NCBI GenBank assembly: GCA_019637695.1
Contig: JAHBVG010000072.1
Coordinates: forward strand, 1-38,423
DNA length: 38,423 bases
Direction of reading: 5' to 3'
Source of the DNA: Caldilineaceae bacterium
GTDB taxonomy: Bacteria > Chloroflexota > Anaerolineae > Caldilineales > Caldilineaceae
A program made the position numbers and the translations under genes. This document shows, piece after piece, positions 1 to 9,413 of this stretch. The notes beneath the pieces were generated by a model. It made no database searches. It saw nothing but the letters and a program-made list of their open reading frames with translations, and was not told the DNA's origin. Numbering within the stretch: position 1 is the first letter of the stretch; the number at the start of each line of letters is the position of its first letter.

Positions 1-61
1 CTTTTGTAGGTTGATCTACGCTTGGTTTACGGCAATGTGGCCGTAAGTTAAGGAGGTGACT

Positions 62-367
62 ATGTCTCAGGATTTTTGGATTGGCTTTGGGGTTGGGGTC
101 TTCTTCTGCATGATTGCGGCCTGGTTTGTGGTCAACATCCAACGCTATCGAAGGCCAGCGAACGCCTACGACAAACCGCAGTTCATCATGCAGACAACGA
201 GCAAAAGCCCGCGCGAGGTCTATGGGGACGCTGTATCGGCAAAGGCGCGAATGGGCTGTCTGTGGATACTGTTTTTCGTCTACGGGATCGGCATTGCGGC
301 GATCTTTATCGAAGAATTTCGCCAGGTTGTCATGGTCGTGTTGAGCAGCGCCCTGAATTTGCTTTAA
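62..367 (+). CDS. small two-helix membrane protein, unknown function
   Basis: A 101-residue protein. I chose the ATG at 62 because AGGAGG (51-56) sits 5 nt upstream; an in-frame GTG at 56 overlaps that site and is less likely. One hydrophobic segment lies at about residues 5-25 and a second at about 66-88, with a basic, polar stretch between them (RYRRPANAYDKPQ). The predicted topology is a two-helix inner-membrane protein with a short loop. It precedes thrS by 45 nt on the same strand and may be co-transcribed. I recognise no family, and the function is unknown. The translation is unbroken and the ribosome binding site is strong, so I consider it a real gene. Confidence 0.7.
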   Translation: MSQDFWIGFGVGVFFCMIAAWFVVNIQRYRRPANAYDKPQFIMQTTSKSPREVYGDAVSAKARMGCLWILFFVYGIGIAAIFIEEFRQVVMVVLSSALNLL

Positions 368-412
368 CCCAATGATAACTTTCTCTCAGAGTAACATAAA
401 TGGAGTTCTAAC

Positions 413-2248
413 ATGGCTACACAAGATGGATATGGACAGGTGGAAAAGGATGATCTTTACAAGATCAGGCATAGCGCTGCGCATGTGATGGCGCAGGCAG
501 TTTTGGAGATTTACCCCGAAGCCAAGATCGCCATTGGTCCACCCATTGATACTGGCTTTTACTATGATTTCGACTTAGGCAAGGATGCGCAAGGCAAGTC
601 GCGTACCTTCTCGCCCGACGATCTAGAGAATATCGAAAAGCGGATGCGTCAGATCATCGGCGGCAAACATGCCTTCCAATATCGCGAGGTGAGCGCCGAT
701 GAAGCGCGCCATCTCTTTGCGGGGCAGAGCTACAAGTTGGAGTTGATCGAAGGGCTGGCTAAGGGTGACATTGACGAGTTCGGCAATGAGGTCGCCGAGA
801 AGCCGGTGATCAGCACCTATAAACATGATAGCTTCGAGGATCTCTGTCGCGGTCCTCATGTGGAACACACAGGCAAGATCCCGGCGGATGCGTTCAAGTT
901 GCTGACGGTGGCCGGCGCGTACTGGCGTGGCGACGAGCATAACCCCATGTTGCAACGGATCTACGGCACGGCCTGGCGCAATAAGAAAGAGCTGGCCGAG
1001 CATCTAAAGATGCTGGAAGAGGCGAAGGAGCGCGATCATCGTAAACTGGGCCGCGAGTTGGAACTCTTCATCTTCGATGAGGAAGTTGGCCCCGGGCTGC
1101 CGCTCTGGCTGCCCAACGGCGCGGTGATCATCGATGAGTTGGAGAAGCTGGCCAAAGAGGTGGAAACGGAAGCAGGCTATGATCGGGTGCGCTCGCCCCA
1201 CCTGACCAAGGAGGATCTCTTCGTGCGCAGCGGGCATCTACCCTACTACGCCGAGAGCATGTACCCGCCCATGGAGATGGAAGGCACGCGCTATTACGTC
1301 AAACCGATGAACTGTCCCTTCCACCACAAGCTCTATGCGGCCAAGCTGCACAGCTATCGCGATCTGCCCGTGCGCTTTACCGAGTACGGGACCTGTTACC
1401 GCTATGAAAAGAGCGGCGAGCTCTTCGGGCTGATGCGTGTGCGTTCCATGCAAATGAACGACGCCCACATCTACTGCGCCGAGTCGCAGTTCGAGGAGGA
1501 GTTCATGGGCGTGGTGGCGCTCTATCGCCGCTACTTCGATCTCTTCGGCGTGGATAAGTTTGTCATGCGGCTGAGTACGCACCATCCACGCGGGCTGGGT
1601 AAGAAGTATGTGGACAATCCTCGGCTGTGGGCGAAGACCGAGGAGATGGTGCGCACGGCGATGATCCACGGCGGCGTGCCTTTTGTGGAAGTGCCCGACG
1701 AAGCCGCCTTCTACGGGCCAAAGATCGATGTGCAGATCTGGAGCGCCATTGGCCGCGAGTTTACGCTGGCAACCAATCAGGTAGATTTCGCCGTGCCGCC
1801 GCGCTTTAACCTGACCTTTATCAACAGCGAAGGTGTGGAGGAGACGCCGCTCTGCATCCACCGCGCGCCGCTCAGCACGCACGAGCGCATGATCGGTTTT
1901 CTGATCGAGCATTACGCCGGCAACTTCCCGCTCTGGCTGGCGCCGGAACAGGTACGCGTGATCCCCATCACCGAGGCGCACAACGGGTACGCCGCGCAGA
2001 TCGAGCAGCGGCTGAAGGCGGAAGGTGTACGCGTTAGCGCCGATCTTGGCGCCGAGCGTATGAACAACAAGATCCGCCAGGCGCAGTTGATGAAGATCCC
2101 GTACATGCTCGTCGTCGGCGACCGCGAGATGGAAAACGGCGAGGTCGCCCTGCGCAAACGCAACGGCGAACGCAGCAACGGCCTGCCGCTGGATGCTTTC
2201 CTGGCGATGATGAAGGAGAAGATCGTAACGCGGTCGGCGGAATTGTAA
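413..2248 (+). CDS. thrS: threonyl-tRNA synthetase (no TGS domain)
   Basis: This class II synthetase charges tRNA-Thr in the cytoplasm. The 611 residues start directly in the editing domain: the zinc/editing HxxxH is H20-H24 (RHSAAHVMAQAV) and the partner CRGPH is near residue 145. The catalytic core follows, with the zinc-site MNCPFHHK near 299, motif 2 around GTCYRYEKSGELFG, and motif 3 IHRAPLSTHERMIGFL near 482. The C-terminal 100 residues are the anticodon-binding fold. The N-terminal TGS domain of about 60 residues found in the E. coli enzyme (about 640 aa) is absent; nothing upstream of 413 encodes it. The usual RGFTQDDAH of the motif 2 loop reads RSMQMNDAH here. A GGAG lies 8 nt before the start. 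No T-box leader is visible in the 45-nt gap. Confidence 0.96.
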   Translation: MATQDGYGQVEKDDLYKIRHSAAHVMAQAVLEIYPEAKIAIGPPIDTGFYYDFDLGKDAQGKSRTFSPDDLENIEKRMRQIIGGKHAFQYREVSADEARHLFAGQSYKLELIEGLAKGDIDEFGNEVAEKPVISTYKHDSFEDLCRGPHVEHTGKIPADAFKLLTVAGAYWRGDEHNPMLQRIYGTAWRNKKELAEHLKMLEEAKERDHRKLGRELELFIFDEEVGPGLPLWLPNGAVIIDELEKLAKEVETEAGYDRVRSPHLTKEDLFVRSGHLPYYAESMYPPMEMEGTRYYVKPMNCPFHHKLYAAKLHSYRDLPVRFTEYGTCYRYEKSGELFGLMRVRSMQMNDAHIYCAESQFEEEFMGVVALYRRYFDLFGVDKFVMRLSTHHPRGLGKKYVDNPRLWAKTEEMVRTAMIHGGVPFVEVPDEAAFYGPKIDVQIWSAIGREFTLATNQVDFAVPPRFNLTFINSEGVEETPLCIHRAPLSTHERMIGFLIEHYAGNFPLWLAPEQVRVIPITEAHNGYAAQIEQRLKAEGVRVSADLGAERMNNKIRQAQLMKIPYMLVVGDREMENGEVALRKRNGERSNGLPLDAFLAMMKEKIVTRSAEL

Positions 2249-2273
2249 ACGTGATCCGTGTTACGTGGGTTGA

Positions 2274-2405
2274 GGGTGCCCCAGATTTTTATGGAACAAT
2301 TGTGTAGGGGCATGGGTGGGGGCGGGAAGCGTGTTGGTCAGCCAACTGACGTTTGCTTCCGCCCCCACCCATGCCCTTACCTTCCCAAAAACTTGGGACG
2401 CACCC
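2274..2405. repeat. foldback element with long imperfect terminal inverted repeats
   Basis: The two halves are near-complementary. The outer arms are gggtgccccagattttt at the left and, read on the minus strand from 2405, GGGTGCGTCCCAAGTTTTT. The inner arms (2306-2330 and 2355-2379) pair over about 22 bp around the core gcatgggtgggggcgg. A small central hairpin (ttggtcagccaa) closes the structure. It sits 25 bp after thrS and could terminate transcription on either strand. Its ends resemble those of the element at 11945-12044, which suggests a non-autonomous mobile element family. Confidence 0.6.
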
Positions 2406-2531
2406 GTTTCGGCAACTGCTCTAGATGACTGGGTGGTTGCGTGGCAATGAGTGACCCTTGAGGTTAGCGGGGAATTCCCCGACCGTGCAACAGCTATTCC
2501 GCAAGGAGTCCCCAGTCAATTTTTTTTGCCC

Positions 2532-2756
2532 TCATAGCAACTCCTCCAGTTCCCTGAACGTCACCACACGGTCGGGCTTGCGATTCCCCTGAAACGTTTC
2601 TCTGGCAAAGACATCGGCGTTGCGGCCGGCAATGTTTTCAAAGCGGATGAAGCCGCCATGCAGCCCTGGTTTGTGTCGGTACAACAGGTCGAGCAAGAGC
2701 GTCTTGATGGTTGCCTCGGCTTGGCTGCTGATTTGATGTTTCCCACTATGATCACT
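2532..2756 (-). pseudogene. C-terminal remnant of an unidentified gene
   Basis: On the minus strand, the frame that starts immediately after the stop codon of the upstream secreted-protein gene stays open for about 74 codons to a TGA at 2534-2532. Its codon use is typical of the window, with GC-rich third positions (for example ACC ATC AAG ACG CTC TTG CTC GAC CTG). The peptide contains TIKTLLLDLLYRHKPGLHGG and later DRVVTFRELEELL, which reads like a real protein C-terminus. There is no ATG and no ribosome binding site. I do not recognise the family. The best reading is the tail of a gene whose 5' part was lost when the neighbouring AT-richer gene arrived. It is in the same frame as that gene, so a readthrough extension is a less likely alternative. 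Confidence 0.45.
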
Positions 2757-4553
2757 TTACTCCATCCCTTGTGTTCGCAGATGATAGCTTGTCACGTTCT
2801 GATTTTGTTCACCCCGTCTTGTGAACAAGCTCTTAAATGAACTGGTCTGTCCTGGATCGAGGTCTGTACTGTTCACATAAGCGTTATCACAATCGAGTAC
2901 CGTACCAGAAACGTCATACAGAGTGCCAATAGCTGATACAAATCGTGATTTGGTTAAGCCATCATTACGAATTTGACCAACGATCTGGTATGCTGTCGAA
3001 CTTTCATTGTAGGAACCACTGTCATTGAGCAAAACTAAATCAGATGATTCAGTGCCGCCAGAATTATAACTTATCGAAAGTGAGTAGTCGTTCCAAGAAC
3101 CTGGAGGATCGAAAAACAGAACAGCGAAACAAGCTCTTTCTCCAGGTTGCATCACGTCAACTCGAACATATCCAGTGTTTGTATCTACGAATTGACCATT
3201 GTTGTACAAGTCTGCTGCAATTTTAACGTACTGAACGCTGCCACTCAACGAGTTATCAACCTCTCCCACAATGTAAAGAAAATCTAAAGTGCTGGTAAAC
3301 GCAGAATGGTTATTTCTAATCTGTACTTCGGCTGCTATGGCTGGTGTATCGGTCTTATCGCCATCTGCTTGCAGACGATAGCTGGCAGCATTTTGAAGCT
3401 GTTCATCTCTGCGGATGAATCCCATCTTGAATGAACTTGTCTGCCCTGGATTGAGATCCGTGCTGTGTACATAGGTGGTCTCGCAATCAAGCACAGTTCC
3501 TTCATTGTCGTACAAAGTTCCGATTGCGGACACAAATTTGGTTATCGTTGATTCTTCGTTACGAATTTGACCAATCACCTCATATCTGGACAAATTTTCA
3601 TTGTAAGAACCACTGTCGTTGAGCAGCACTAGATTAGACGATTTAACACTTGTAGAACTATAACTTACAGATAGTGAGTAGTGGCTCCATGTTGCAGGTG
3701 GGTTAAAAAAGAGTACTGCAAAACATGCTTTATCAGCGGGCTGTAGTACGTCAAGTTTCACATACCCCGAACTTGTGTCCACAAGTTGATTGCCGTTATA
3801 GAGATCAGCATCAATTCGGATGAAGCGAGTATTACTACCGGTCATGTTGACCACTTCGCCAACGACATAGAGCGATCCAAAGGTACTGGTAAACGTAGAA
3901 TGATTGTCTAGAAGATGAACACTTGGTATAGCCGTCGCTGTCATCGTACTGGTCGGCGTTGGCGTGATCGTCGGCGTGGGTGTGACAGTGAATGTTGCCG
4001 TAGCTGTTGGCGTTTCTGTTGGCGTCGGCGTATGCGTCGTAGTTGGGGTCACCGTTACCGTTGGTGTTGATGTTGGCACATTTGTCGAGGTCTCTGTTGC
4101 TGTAACCGTTGGTGTTTGTGTCGGCGTACTCGATTGAGTCGCAATTGGAGTCTGTGTAGCTGTCGGTGAATTCGTGGGTGTACTGGTAGGTAGTGCTGTT
4201 GCTGTTGGCGTGGATGTGGATGTCTCTGTAGCCGTTGGCGTACTGGTCAACGTTGATGTACTCGTCGGTGTTGAGGTGGAAGTTGATGTGTGAGTGGGGG
4301 TTGGCGTCGCAGTAATTGTATTCGCTGGTGTCACAGTCACCGAAGCGGTCGCAGTTGGTGTACTTGTTGACGGGACAGATATAGAAGTAGATGTAGGAGT
4401 GGGCGTCGATGTTGCTATTTGTGTCGCGTCGCTGAACCGCAAGATGAGTGGAAGATAGACTATCTCCTCTTCGTCTGCATGGGCTGCCCCCAATAGACTA
4501 CCTACCAGAAGCCAGATGCTCAAAAACACCGTCAGTAGACCTTTGATGCGCAT
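2757..4553 (-). CDS. secreted Thr/Pro-linker protein with duplicated FxLYD-like domains
   Basis: A 598-residue exported protein. The ATG at 4553 follows GGGAGG by 6 nt and opens a clear signal peptide (residues 1-27, ending near AAHADE). Residues about 38-205 are a low-complexity linker of Thr-Pro-Thr type (TPTPTSTS, TATPTPTHTS). Two tandem copies of a roughly 185-residue unit follow. Each unit has a first half with LYVVGEV or LYIVGEV and a second half ending in FVSAIGTLYD, like the FxLYD domain used in extracytoplasmic proteins. The repeat is also visible in DNA (about 3820-3300 against 3270-2830). The gene is clearly more AT-rich than its neighbours, which hints at acquisition by transfer. 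Its role is unknown; adhesion or ligand binding at the surface is an inference. Confidence 0.8.
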   Translation of the reverse strand: MRIKGLLTVFLSIWLLVGSLLGAAHADEEEIVYLPLILRFSDATQIATSTPTPTSTSISVPSTSTPTATASVTVTPANTITATPTPTHTSTSTSTPTSTSTLTSTPTATETSTSTPTATALPTSTPTNSPTATQTPIATQSSTPTQTPTVTATETSTNVPTSTPTVTVTPTTTHTPTPTETPTATATFTVTPTPTITPTPTSTMTATAIPSVHLLDNHSTFTSTFGSLYVVGEVVNMTGSNTRFIRIDADLYNGNQLVDTSSGYVKLDVLQPADKACFAVLFFNPPATWSHYSLSVSYSSTSVKSSNLVLLNDSGSYNENLSRYEVIGQIRNEESTITKFVSAIGTLYDNEGTVLDCETTYVHSTDLNPGQTSSFKMGFIRRDEQLQNAASYRLQADGDKTDTPAIAAEVQIRNNHSAFTSTLDFLYIVGEVDNSLSGSVQYVKIAADLYNNGQFVDTNTGYVRVDVMQPGERACFAVLFFDPPGSWNDYSLSISYNSGGTESSDLVLLNDSGSYNESSTAYQIVGQIRNDGLTKSRFVSAIGTLYDVSGTVLDCDNAYVNSTDLDPGQTSSFKSLFTRRGEQNQNVTSYHLRTQGME

Positions 4554-4717
4554 GGTGTCCTCCCTATGGGCGCGAGTGTAGAAGCTTATGCGGAGTAGCC
4601 GAACAACGACTGAGAGGGTGGTAATGAAGGTACGAGGCATACCCATCGGCTGTCAAAATTATAGCAGCGGTGACAATCTGAACCAAAAAATCTGTAACGG
4701 ACGGAAAAGCAAAGCCT

Positions 4718-4746
4718 TTGTTAAGATCGAATTGCCAGATTATACT
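4718..4746 (+). promoter_or_regulatory. sigma70-like promoter of the short-chain dehydrogenase gene
   Basis: The -35 box TTGTTA (4718-4723) is followed by exactly 17 nt and the -10 box TATACT (4741-4746). Transcription would begin near 4753, giving a 5' leader of about 120 nt that contains a CGTAGTG/CACTACG repeat array. Confidence 0.5.
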
Positions 4747-4757
4747 TGGCGATGTGG

Positions 4758-4798
4758 CGCGTAGTGCATAAATCGGCAGACGCACTACGCACTACGCT
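4758..4798. repeat. 7-bp repeat array, CACTACG family
   Basis: The stretch contains one inverted copy of cgtagtg and two tandem direct copies of cactacg (cgcactacgcactacgc), with cggcaga, a GCAGACG-family unit, between them. It is a short member of the heptamer network that recurs across the window, and it lies in the predicted leader of the next gene. Confidence 0.7.
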
Positions 4799-4873
4799 TG
4801 AAACAGCGTTGTTCCAAGCTGTCAACCAAACAGAGTCAACCCACGTAACACGTGACACAAGGAGATTTCCCCC

Positions 4874-5656
4874 ATGCAATTGGAAAACAAGGTGGCTTTC
4901 GTCACCGGCGCCGGGTCGGGGATTGGCAAGGACGCGGCCATTTTGATGGCGCAGGAGGGCGCGAAGGTCGCTATCCTTAGCCGGACGGAGAAACAGTTGA
5001 AAGAAGTCGCCGCGGAGATCGAGCAAAAGGGTAGCGAGGCATTGATCATTACCGGCGATGTCTCAGATCCCAAGACAATGGAAGACGCTGTCCAGCAGAT
5101 CGTGAACAGATGGGGGCGGTTGGATATTGTCGTCGCCAACGCCGGCATCAACGGCGTCTGGGCCTCCATCGAGGAGTTGACCCCGGAAGATTGGGATGCG
5201 ACGCTGGGTATCAACCTCAAAGGCACTTTCCTCACCATCAAATACGCCGCTCCCTATCTCAAAAAGCAGGGCGGCGCGGTGGTGGTTGTCTCGTCGGTCA
5301 ACGGCACGCGCATGTTCAGCAACACCGGCGCCACGGCCTATTCGGCGTCAAAGGCCGGTCAACTCGCCATGACCAAAATGCTGGCCCCAGAGTTGGCACC
5401 CTACAAAGTACGCATCAACTGCATCTGCCCGGGGTGGATCGCCACCGAGATCGGCGAAAATACCGACCGCCGCGGCATCGAGAAGATCAAATGGCCGGTG
5501 CAATACCCCGAAGGCATGATCCCATTGACGGGGAAGAAACCTGGCACCGTCGATCAGACCAGCCAGTTGATCCTATTCCTCGTTTCGGAGGCGTCCAGCC
5601 ACATCACGGGCACAGAACTCTGGATCGACGGCGGCCAATCCCTGGTGCAGGGCTAA
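4874..5656 (+). CDS. short-chain dehydrogenase/reductase (SDR family)
   Basis: A 260-residue classical SDR, an NAD(P)-dependent oxidoreductase. The cofactor motif TGAGSGIG is at residues 11-18, NAG is near residue 90, the catalytic Ser is near 140 in VVSSVNG, and the catalytic Tyr/Lys pair is YSASK near 157-161. The C-terminus ends with the usual ITGTELWIDGG. The segment CPGWIATEIGENTDRRG after the catalytic site is the variable substrate-binding lobe. AAGGAG precedes the ATG by 9 nt. It is a single-gene unit with its own promoter (4718-4746) and terminator (5680-5711). The substrate cannot be told from sequence alone. Confidence 0.92.
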   Translation: MQLENKVAFVTGAGSGIGKDAAILMAQEGAKVAILSRTEKQLKEVAAEIEQKGSEALIITGDVSDPKTMEDAVQQIVNRWGRLDIVVANAGINGVWASIEELTPEDWDATLGINLKGTFLTIKYAAPYLKKQGGAVVVVSSVNGTRMFSNTGATAYSASKAGQLAMTKMLAPELAPYKVRINCICPGWIATEIGENTDRRGIEKIKWPVQYPEGMIPLTGKKPGTVDQTSQLILFLVSEASSHITGTELWIDGGQSLVQG

Positions 5657-5679
5657 CCACCGGCTGGCTCATAGCAAAG

Positions 5680-5712
5680 AAACGGGGGTGGATTCAATCC
5701 ACCCCCGTTTTG
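5680..5712. terminator. rho-independent terminator, probably bidirectional
   Basis: A perfect 15-bp stem (aaacgggggtggatt / aatccacccccgttt) closes on a very small loop. T-rich flanks on both sides let it serve the SDR gene on the plus strand and the acidic small protein on the minus strand. Confidence 0.85.
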
Positions 5713-5754
5713 ATCTAGATGACAGATGTTCAAGCGTGGTTGACTAGAGGATAT

Positions 5755-5937
5755 CTATTCGTCTTCGTCGTCCCAATCATCGTCGTCGTCATCCCAGTCG
5801 TCGTCATCGTCCCAATCGTCGTCATCATCATCCCAATCGTCGTCATCGTCGAGATCATCGTCGTCATCCCAATCTTCGTCGCGCGGACCAAGAAGGGTGA
5901 CCATTTCCAGTTCTTCCAACTCTTCTGTGTACAACAT
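5755..5937 (-). CDS. 60-residue Asp/Trp-repeat acidic protein
   Basis: The start at 5937 is chosen because GAGGAG lies 7 nt upstream; a possible start 15 nt further up has no such site. Residues 1-19 form a leader-like, amphipathic segment rich in Glu and Leu (TEELEELEMVTLLGPR). Residues 20-60 are almost only Asp, interrupted by single Trp at 23, 35, 42, 48 and 55 and Leu at 29, giving blocks of W followed by five or six D. There is no Cys, His or Lys. The extreme charge suggests divalent-metal binding or a modified-peptide precursor, but no maturation enzyme is adjacent. The opposite strand reads as a false Val/Ile-rich membrane protein. It ends just above a strong terminator, and I regard it as a real gene of unknown function. 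Confidence 0.6.
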   Translation of the reverse strand: MLYTEELEELEMVTLLGPRDEDWDDDDDLDDDDDWDDDDDDWDDDDDWDDDDDDWDDEDE

Positions 5938-6111
5938 GGTTACGCTCCTCATTCATTAGTAGACAGTAAAAGGATTTTGAGCATTTGTCGTGCGGCTATC
6001 CGCAGACAAGGATTTGGCTTGCACCACCTTGCGTCAAGGCCCGATAAGGCTCGACTGCGCAATATTATTCACCATCCATTCAGGAATGTCGAAATCGAAA
6101 AATCGTGGATA

Positions 6112-6188
6112 GCAGACCGCAGACGGCAGACGAATGTAGAGTTGCAAGTTGCAGGTTTGCAGGTTTGCAGGCGAGAATCATCTACGCA

Positions 6189-6201
<13 letters not shown>
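6112..6201. repeat. composite heptamer array (GCAGACG, TTGCAAG, CACTACG)
   Basis: Three repeat blocks lie in a row: gcagacc-gcagacg-gcagacg, then gttgcaa-gttgcag with two 8-bp gcaggttt units, then cactacg twice. Read on the minus strand, the order is CGTAGTG, a linker containing gatgattctcgc, TGCAAAC, then CTGCGGT. The same order recurs at 7473, 9302, 18476 and 30784. The last block supplies the end of xseA: its final codons and its TAG stop. Confidence 0.8.
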
Positions 6202-7430
<1,229 letters not shown>

Positions 7431-7472
7431 GGGCTGTGTGAGATGATAGGATGATGCGTAATGGGTAAATCC

Positions 7473-7575
7473 GTAGTGCGTAGTGCGTGAACAAGCATAG
7501 GCTCTCACTTGGAACCTGTCACCTGCTTTACGTTCGCCTTCCGTCCGCCGTCTGCTGTCTGCTGTCCGCCGTCTA
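7473..7575. repeat. composite heptamer array between xseA and the MFS gene
   Basis: The order is cgtagtg twice, then a degenerate middle (acttggaacctgtcacctgc), then a run of ccgccgtctgctgtctgctgtccgccg-type units with 7-bp spacing (ctgctgt, ctgctgt, ccgccgt). It matches the block order of the arrays at 6112 (reversed), 18476 and 30784. The distal end contains the TAG stop codon of the MFS gene. Confidence 0.75.
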
Positions 7576-8979
7576 TTGCTCGCGCACGCCCCAGCCAATC
7601 ATCGCAGCGACGCAGGCAACGAGGACATGCAGCCAGAAGACCGATTGGTACGCTTCGATGGGCAGGTCGAGGCGTGTCAGACCTTGTTGCAGCAGCACGC
7701 CGGAAATGGCCGTCCCCAGGATCTGCCCGGCAAAACGGATCATACTATAGATGCCCGCCGCGCCGCCCATTTCGGCGTCGTCGATGCGCTGCATGGCGGA
7801 TCGATGCAGCGGCGCCAGCGAGACGCCGATGACCAAACCGTGGAGCGCAGCGGCGCCAAAGATGATCCAAAGCGGCGTGGACGCGGGCAGCAGCGCCAGC
7901 AAGGCCATGATCCCCACCAAACCGAGCATACTCGCCACAATGGGCAGCCGGCTTCCCCAACGATCCGCAATCTGCCCCCCGGCGCGCGAGACGAGGAAGA
8001 GCGCTCCCGCCTGCAAGGCGATTGCAATCCCAACGTGGCTGGCGCTGGCAGCGTGGACATCGGTCAAATAGAGCGGCATGAGGAAGCTGATGCTGCTCAT
8101 CAAAAACATGCGCAGCCCCGCCACCAGCGAGGTGAAGGTGAAGACGCGGTTGGCGAAGATGGTCAAATTAACATAAGGCTGCACCCGCCGCCGTTCCCAA
8201 TAGACAAGGCCGGCGAAAAAGGTCACCGATAGCGCCGCCAGCCGCAGATCCGAGAGGGCAGGCAGACCGGTGATGGGCCGGCTAGAGGTGTAAAAGAGCA
8301 GCGTTGAGAGCGCGCCGCCCAGCAGCGCCACCCCAAGCCAGTCGAACTTCCACACATAGCCATAATCGAAGCCCCCCGCCCGCTCTGGGATCGCCTTGCG
8401 GATGATGACGAAAGCGGCGACGGCCGCGATCAACAGCGGTGGGAAGATCGCCTGCCAGCCCCACCGATCCACCAGCAGACCGGCCAGATAGGGAAAGGTG
8501 AGCCCGCTCAGGGGAACGGCTGAATTCCAGACGCCCATGACGCGCCCGCGCTCACCCGCGCCAAAACGTTGCGAAATAATGGCGATGGCGAGCGGCGTAA
8601 AGCCAGCCGTCCCCGTCCCTTGCAGCGCGCCGCCGAGGAGGAGCATGGGCAGGTTCGTCGCCGCCATGACGATCAGCGTCCCCACCCAGAAGATAATCAT
8701 CCCCAGCAACAGCAGACGGCGCTTGCCCAGGCCATCGCCCAGACGACCGTAGAGGGGCATAAGCGCCATAAAGGGCAGCGAATAGGCCATAGAAACCCAG
8801 GCCGCGGTGTCGGCGTCGAGACGAAAACTCTCGCGGATCGAGGGCAGCGCCACACCAAACATGTGGTGGTACATCCCCCCGACCACCGCCGGGGCGATCA
8901 ACCCGAGGAGCAGGTGGTTCTGTGGCGTCCGCCACGCCGCCCAGCGCGCCGCTAACGATCTTGGTTCAACCTTTGCCAT
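7573..8979 (-). CDS. MFS transporter, DHA2-like drug/solute exporter
   Basis: A 468-residue inner-membrane protein with about 14 hydrophobic segments. The signature loop between helices 2 and 3 is GRLGDGLGKRR (residues about 77-88), the MFS motif A. VMGVWNSAVPLSGL lies in the helix 4-5 region where motif C is expected. Length and layout fit the 14-helix EmrB/QacA-like branch of proton-driven exporters. The N-terminus is short and basic; the ATG at 8979 lacks a clear ribosome binding site. The stop codon TAG (7575-7573) lies at the edge of a heptamer array. Substrate unknown. Confidence 0.88.
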   Translation of the reverse strand: MAKVEPRSLAARWAAWRTPQNHLLLGLIAPAVVGGMYHHMFGVALPSIRESFRLDADTAAWVSMAYSLPFMALMPLYGRLGDGLGKRRLLLLGMIIFWVGTLIVMAATNLPMLLLGGALQGTGTAGFTPLAIAIISQRFGAGERGRVMGVWNSAVPLSGLTFPYLAGLLVDRWGWQAIFPPLLIAAVAAFVIIRKAIPERAGGFDYGYVWKFDWLGVALLGGALSTLLFYTSSRPITGLPALSDLRLAALSVTFFAGLVYWERRRVQPYVNLTIFANRVFTFTSLVAGLRMFLMSSISFLMPLYLTDVHAASASHVGIAIALQAGALFLVSRAGGQIADRWGSRLPIVASMLGLVGIMALLALLPASTPLWIIFGAAALHGLVIGVSLAPLHRSAMQRIDDAEMGGAAGIYSMIRFAGQILGTAISGVLLQQGLTRLDLPIEAYQSVFWLHVLVACVAAMIGWGVREQ

Positions 8980-9022
8980 GAGCCGTCATTTCAAGGTGAG
9001 TGCAGAGAGAATTACGATCACA

Positions 9023-9188
9023 GATCAACCCCTTCCCAGCCCTCCCCGTCAAAAACACGGGGAGGGAGCCATTGTCGCGCGGACGAGATGGTGGTTCATT
9101 GGCTGCTCTCACAGTGCGATCATTTCTTGGACGCGCCAACTATCCTCCCCCCGTGTTTTGACGGGGGAGTTGGCGGGGGTCAAACTCC
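9023..9188. repeat. foldback (MITE-like) element in the MFS-Gfo/Idh gap
   Basis: The left arm (9023-9066) and right arm (9144-9188) are imperfect inverted copies of about 45 bp. Each arm itself contains a hairpin around ccccgtcaaaaacacgggg and ccccgtgttttgacgggg. The centre (9067-9143) is unique and non-coding. This occupies much of the 434-bp gap, which holds no gene. I see no transposase and no clear target duplication. Confidence 0.55.
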
Positions 9189-9301
9189 ATCCGTTCAGTT
9201 TGCCACAGAATGGCGGCACAGCAAATCTGGTCTGGCGAGAATGGGCAAGCTGTGCGATACTACTGGCATTCGGCGCCGCTCTGCGGCGCTGCCGTTCATT
9301 G

Positions 9302-9386
9302 GTGCGTAGTGCGTATGAGCGGACAATTGTAACTTGCCACTTGCAACCTGCGCCCTCTGCCCCACTCACGAATCACCAATCCCTCC
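9302..9386. repeat. composite heptamer array upstream of the Gfo/Idh gene
   Basis: The blocks gtgcgtagtgcgta, then aacttgccacttgcaacctgc, then cacgaatcaccaatccctcc follow one another with about 7-bp spacing. It repeats the order CGTAGTG, TTGCAAC seen elsewhere and then changes to the CCAATCC family. The array ends about 25 bp before the ATG of the next gene. Confidence 0.65.
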
Positions 9387-9413
9387 ATTCGTTGTTCCAA
9401 AAGGAGCCTGTAT

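Noticed and set aside
1238..1981. A 247-codon minus-strand frame inside thrS
   Set aside because: Shadow of thrS, with no conserved motif.
3300..4646. Start of the secreted protein at 4646
   Set aside because: The ATG at 4553 has a proper ribosome binding site and opens a signal peptide; the upstream extension is rich in Arg and has no such site.
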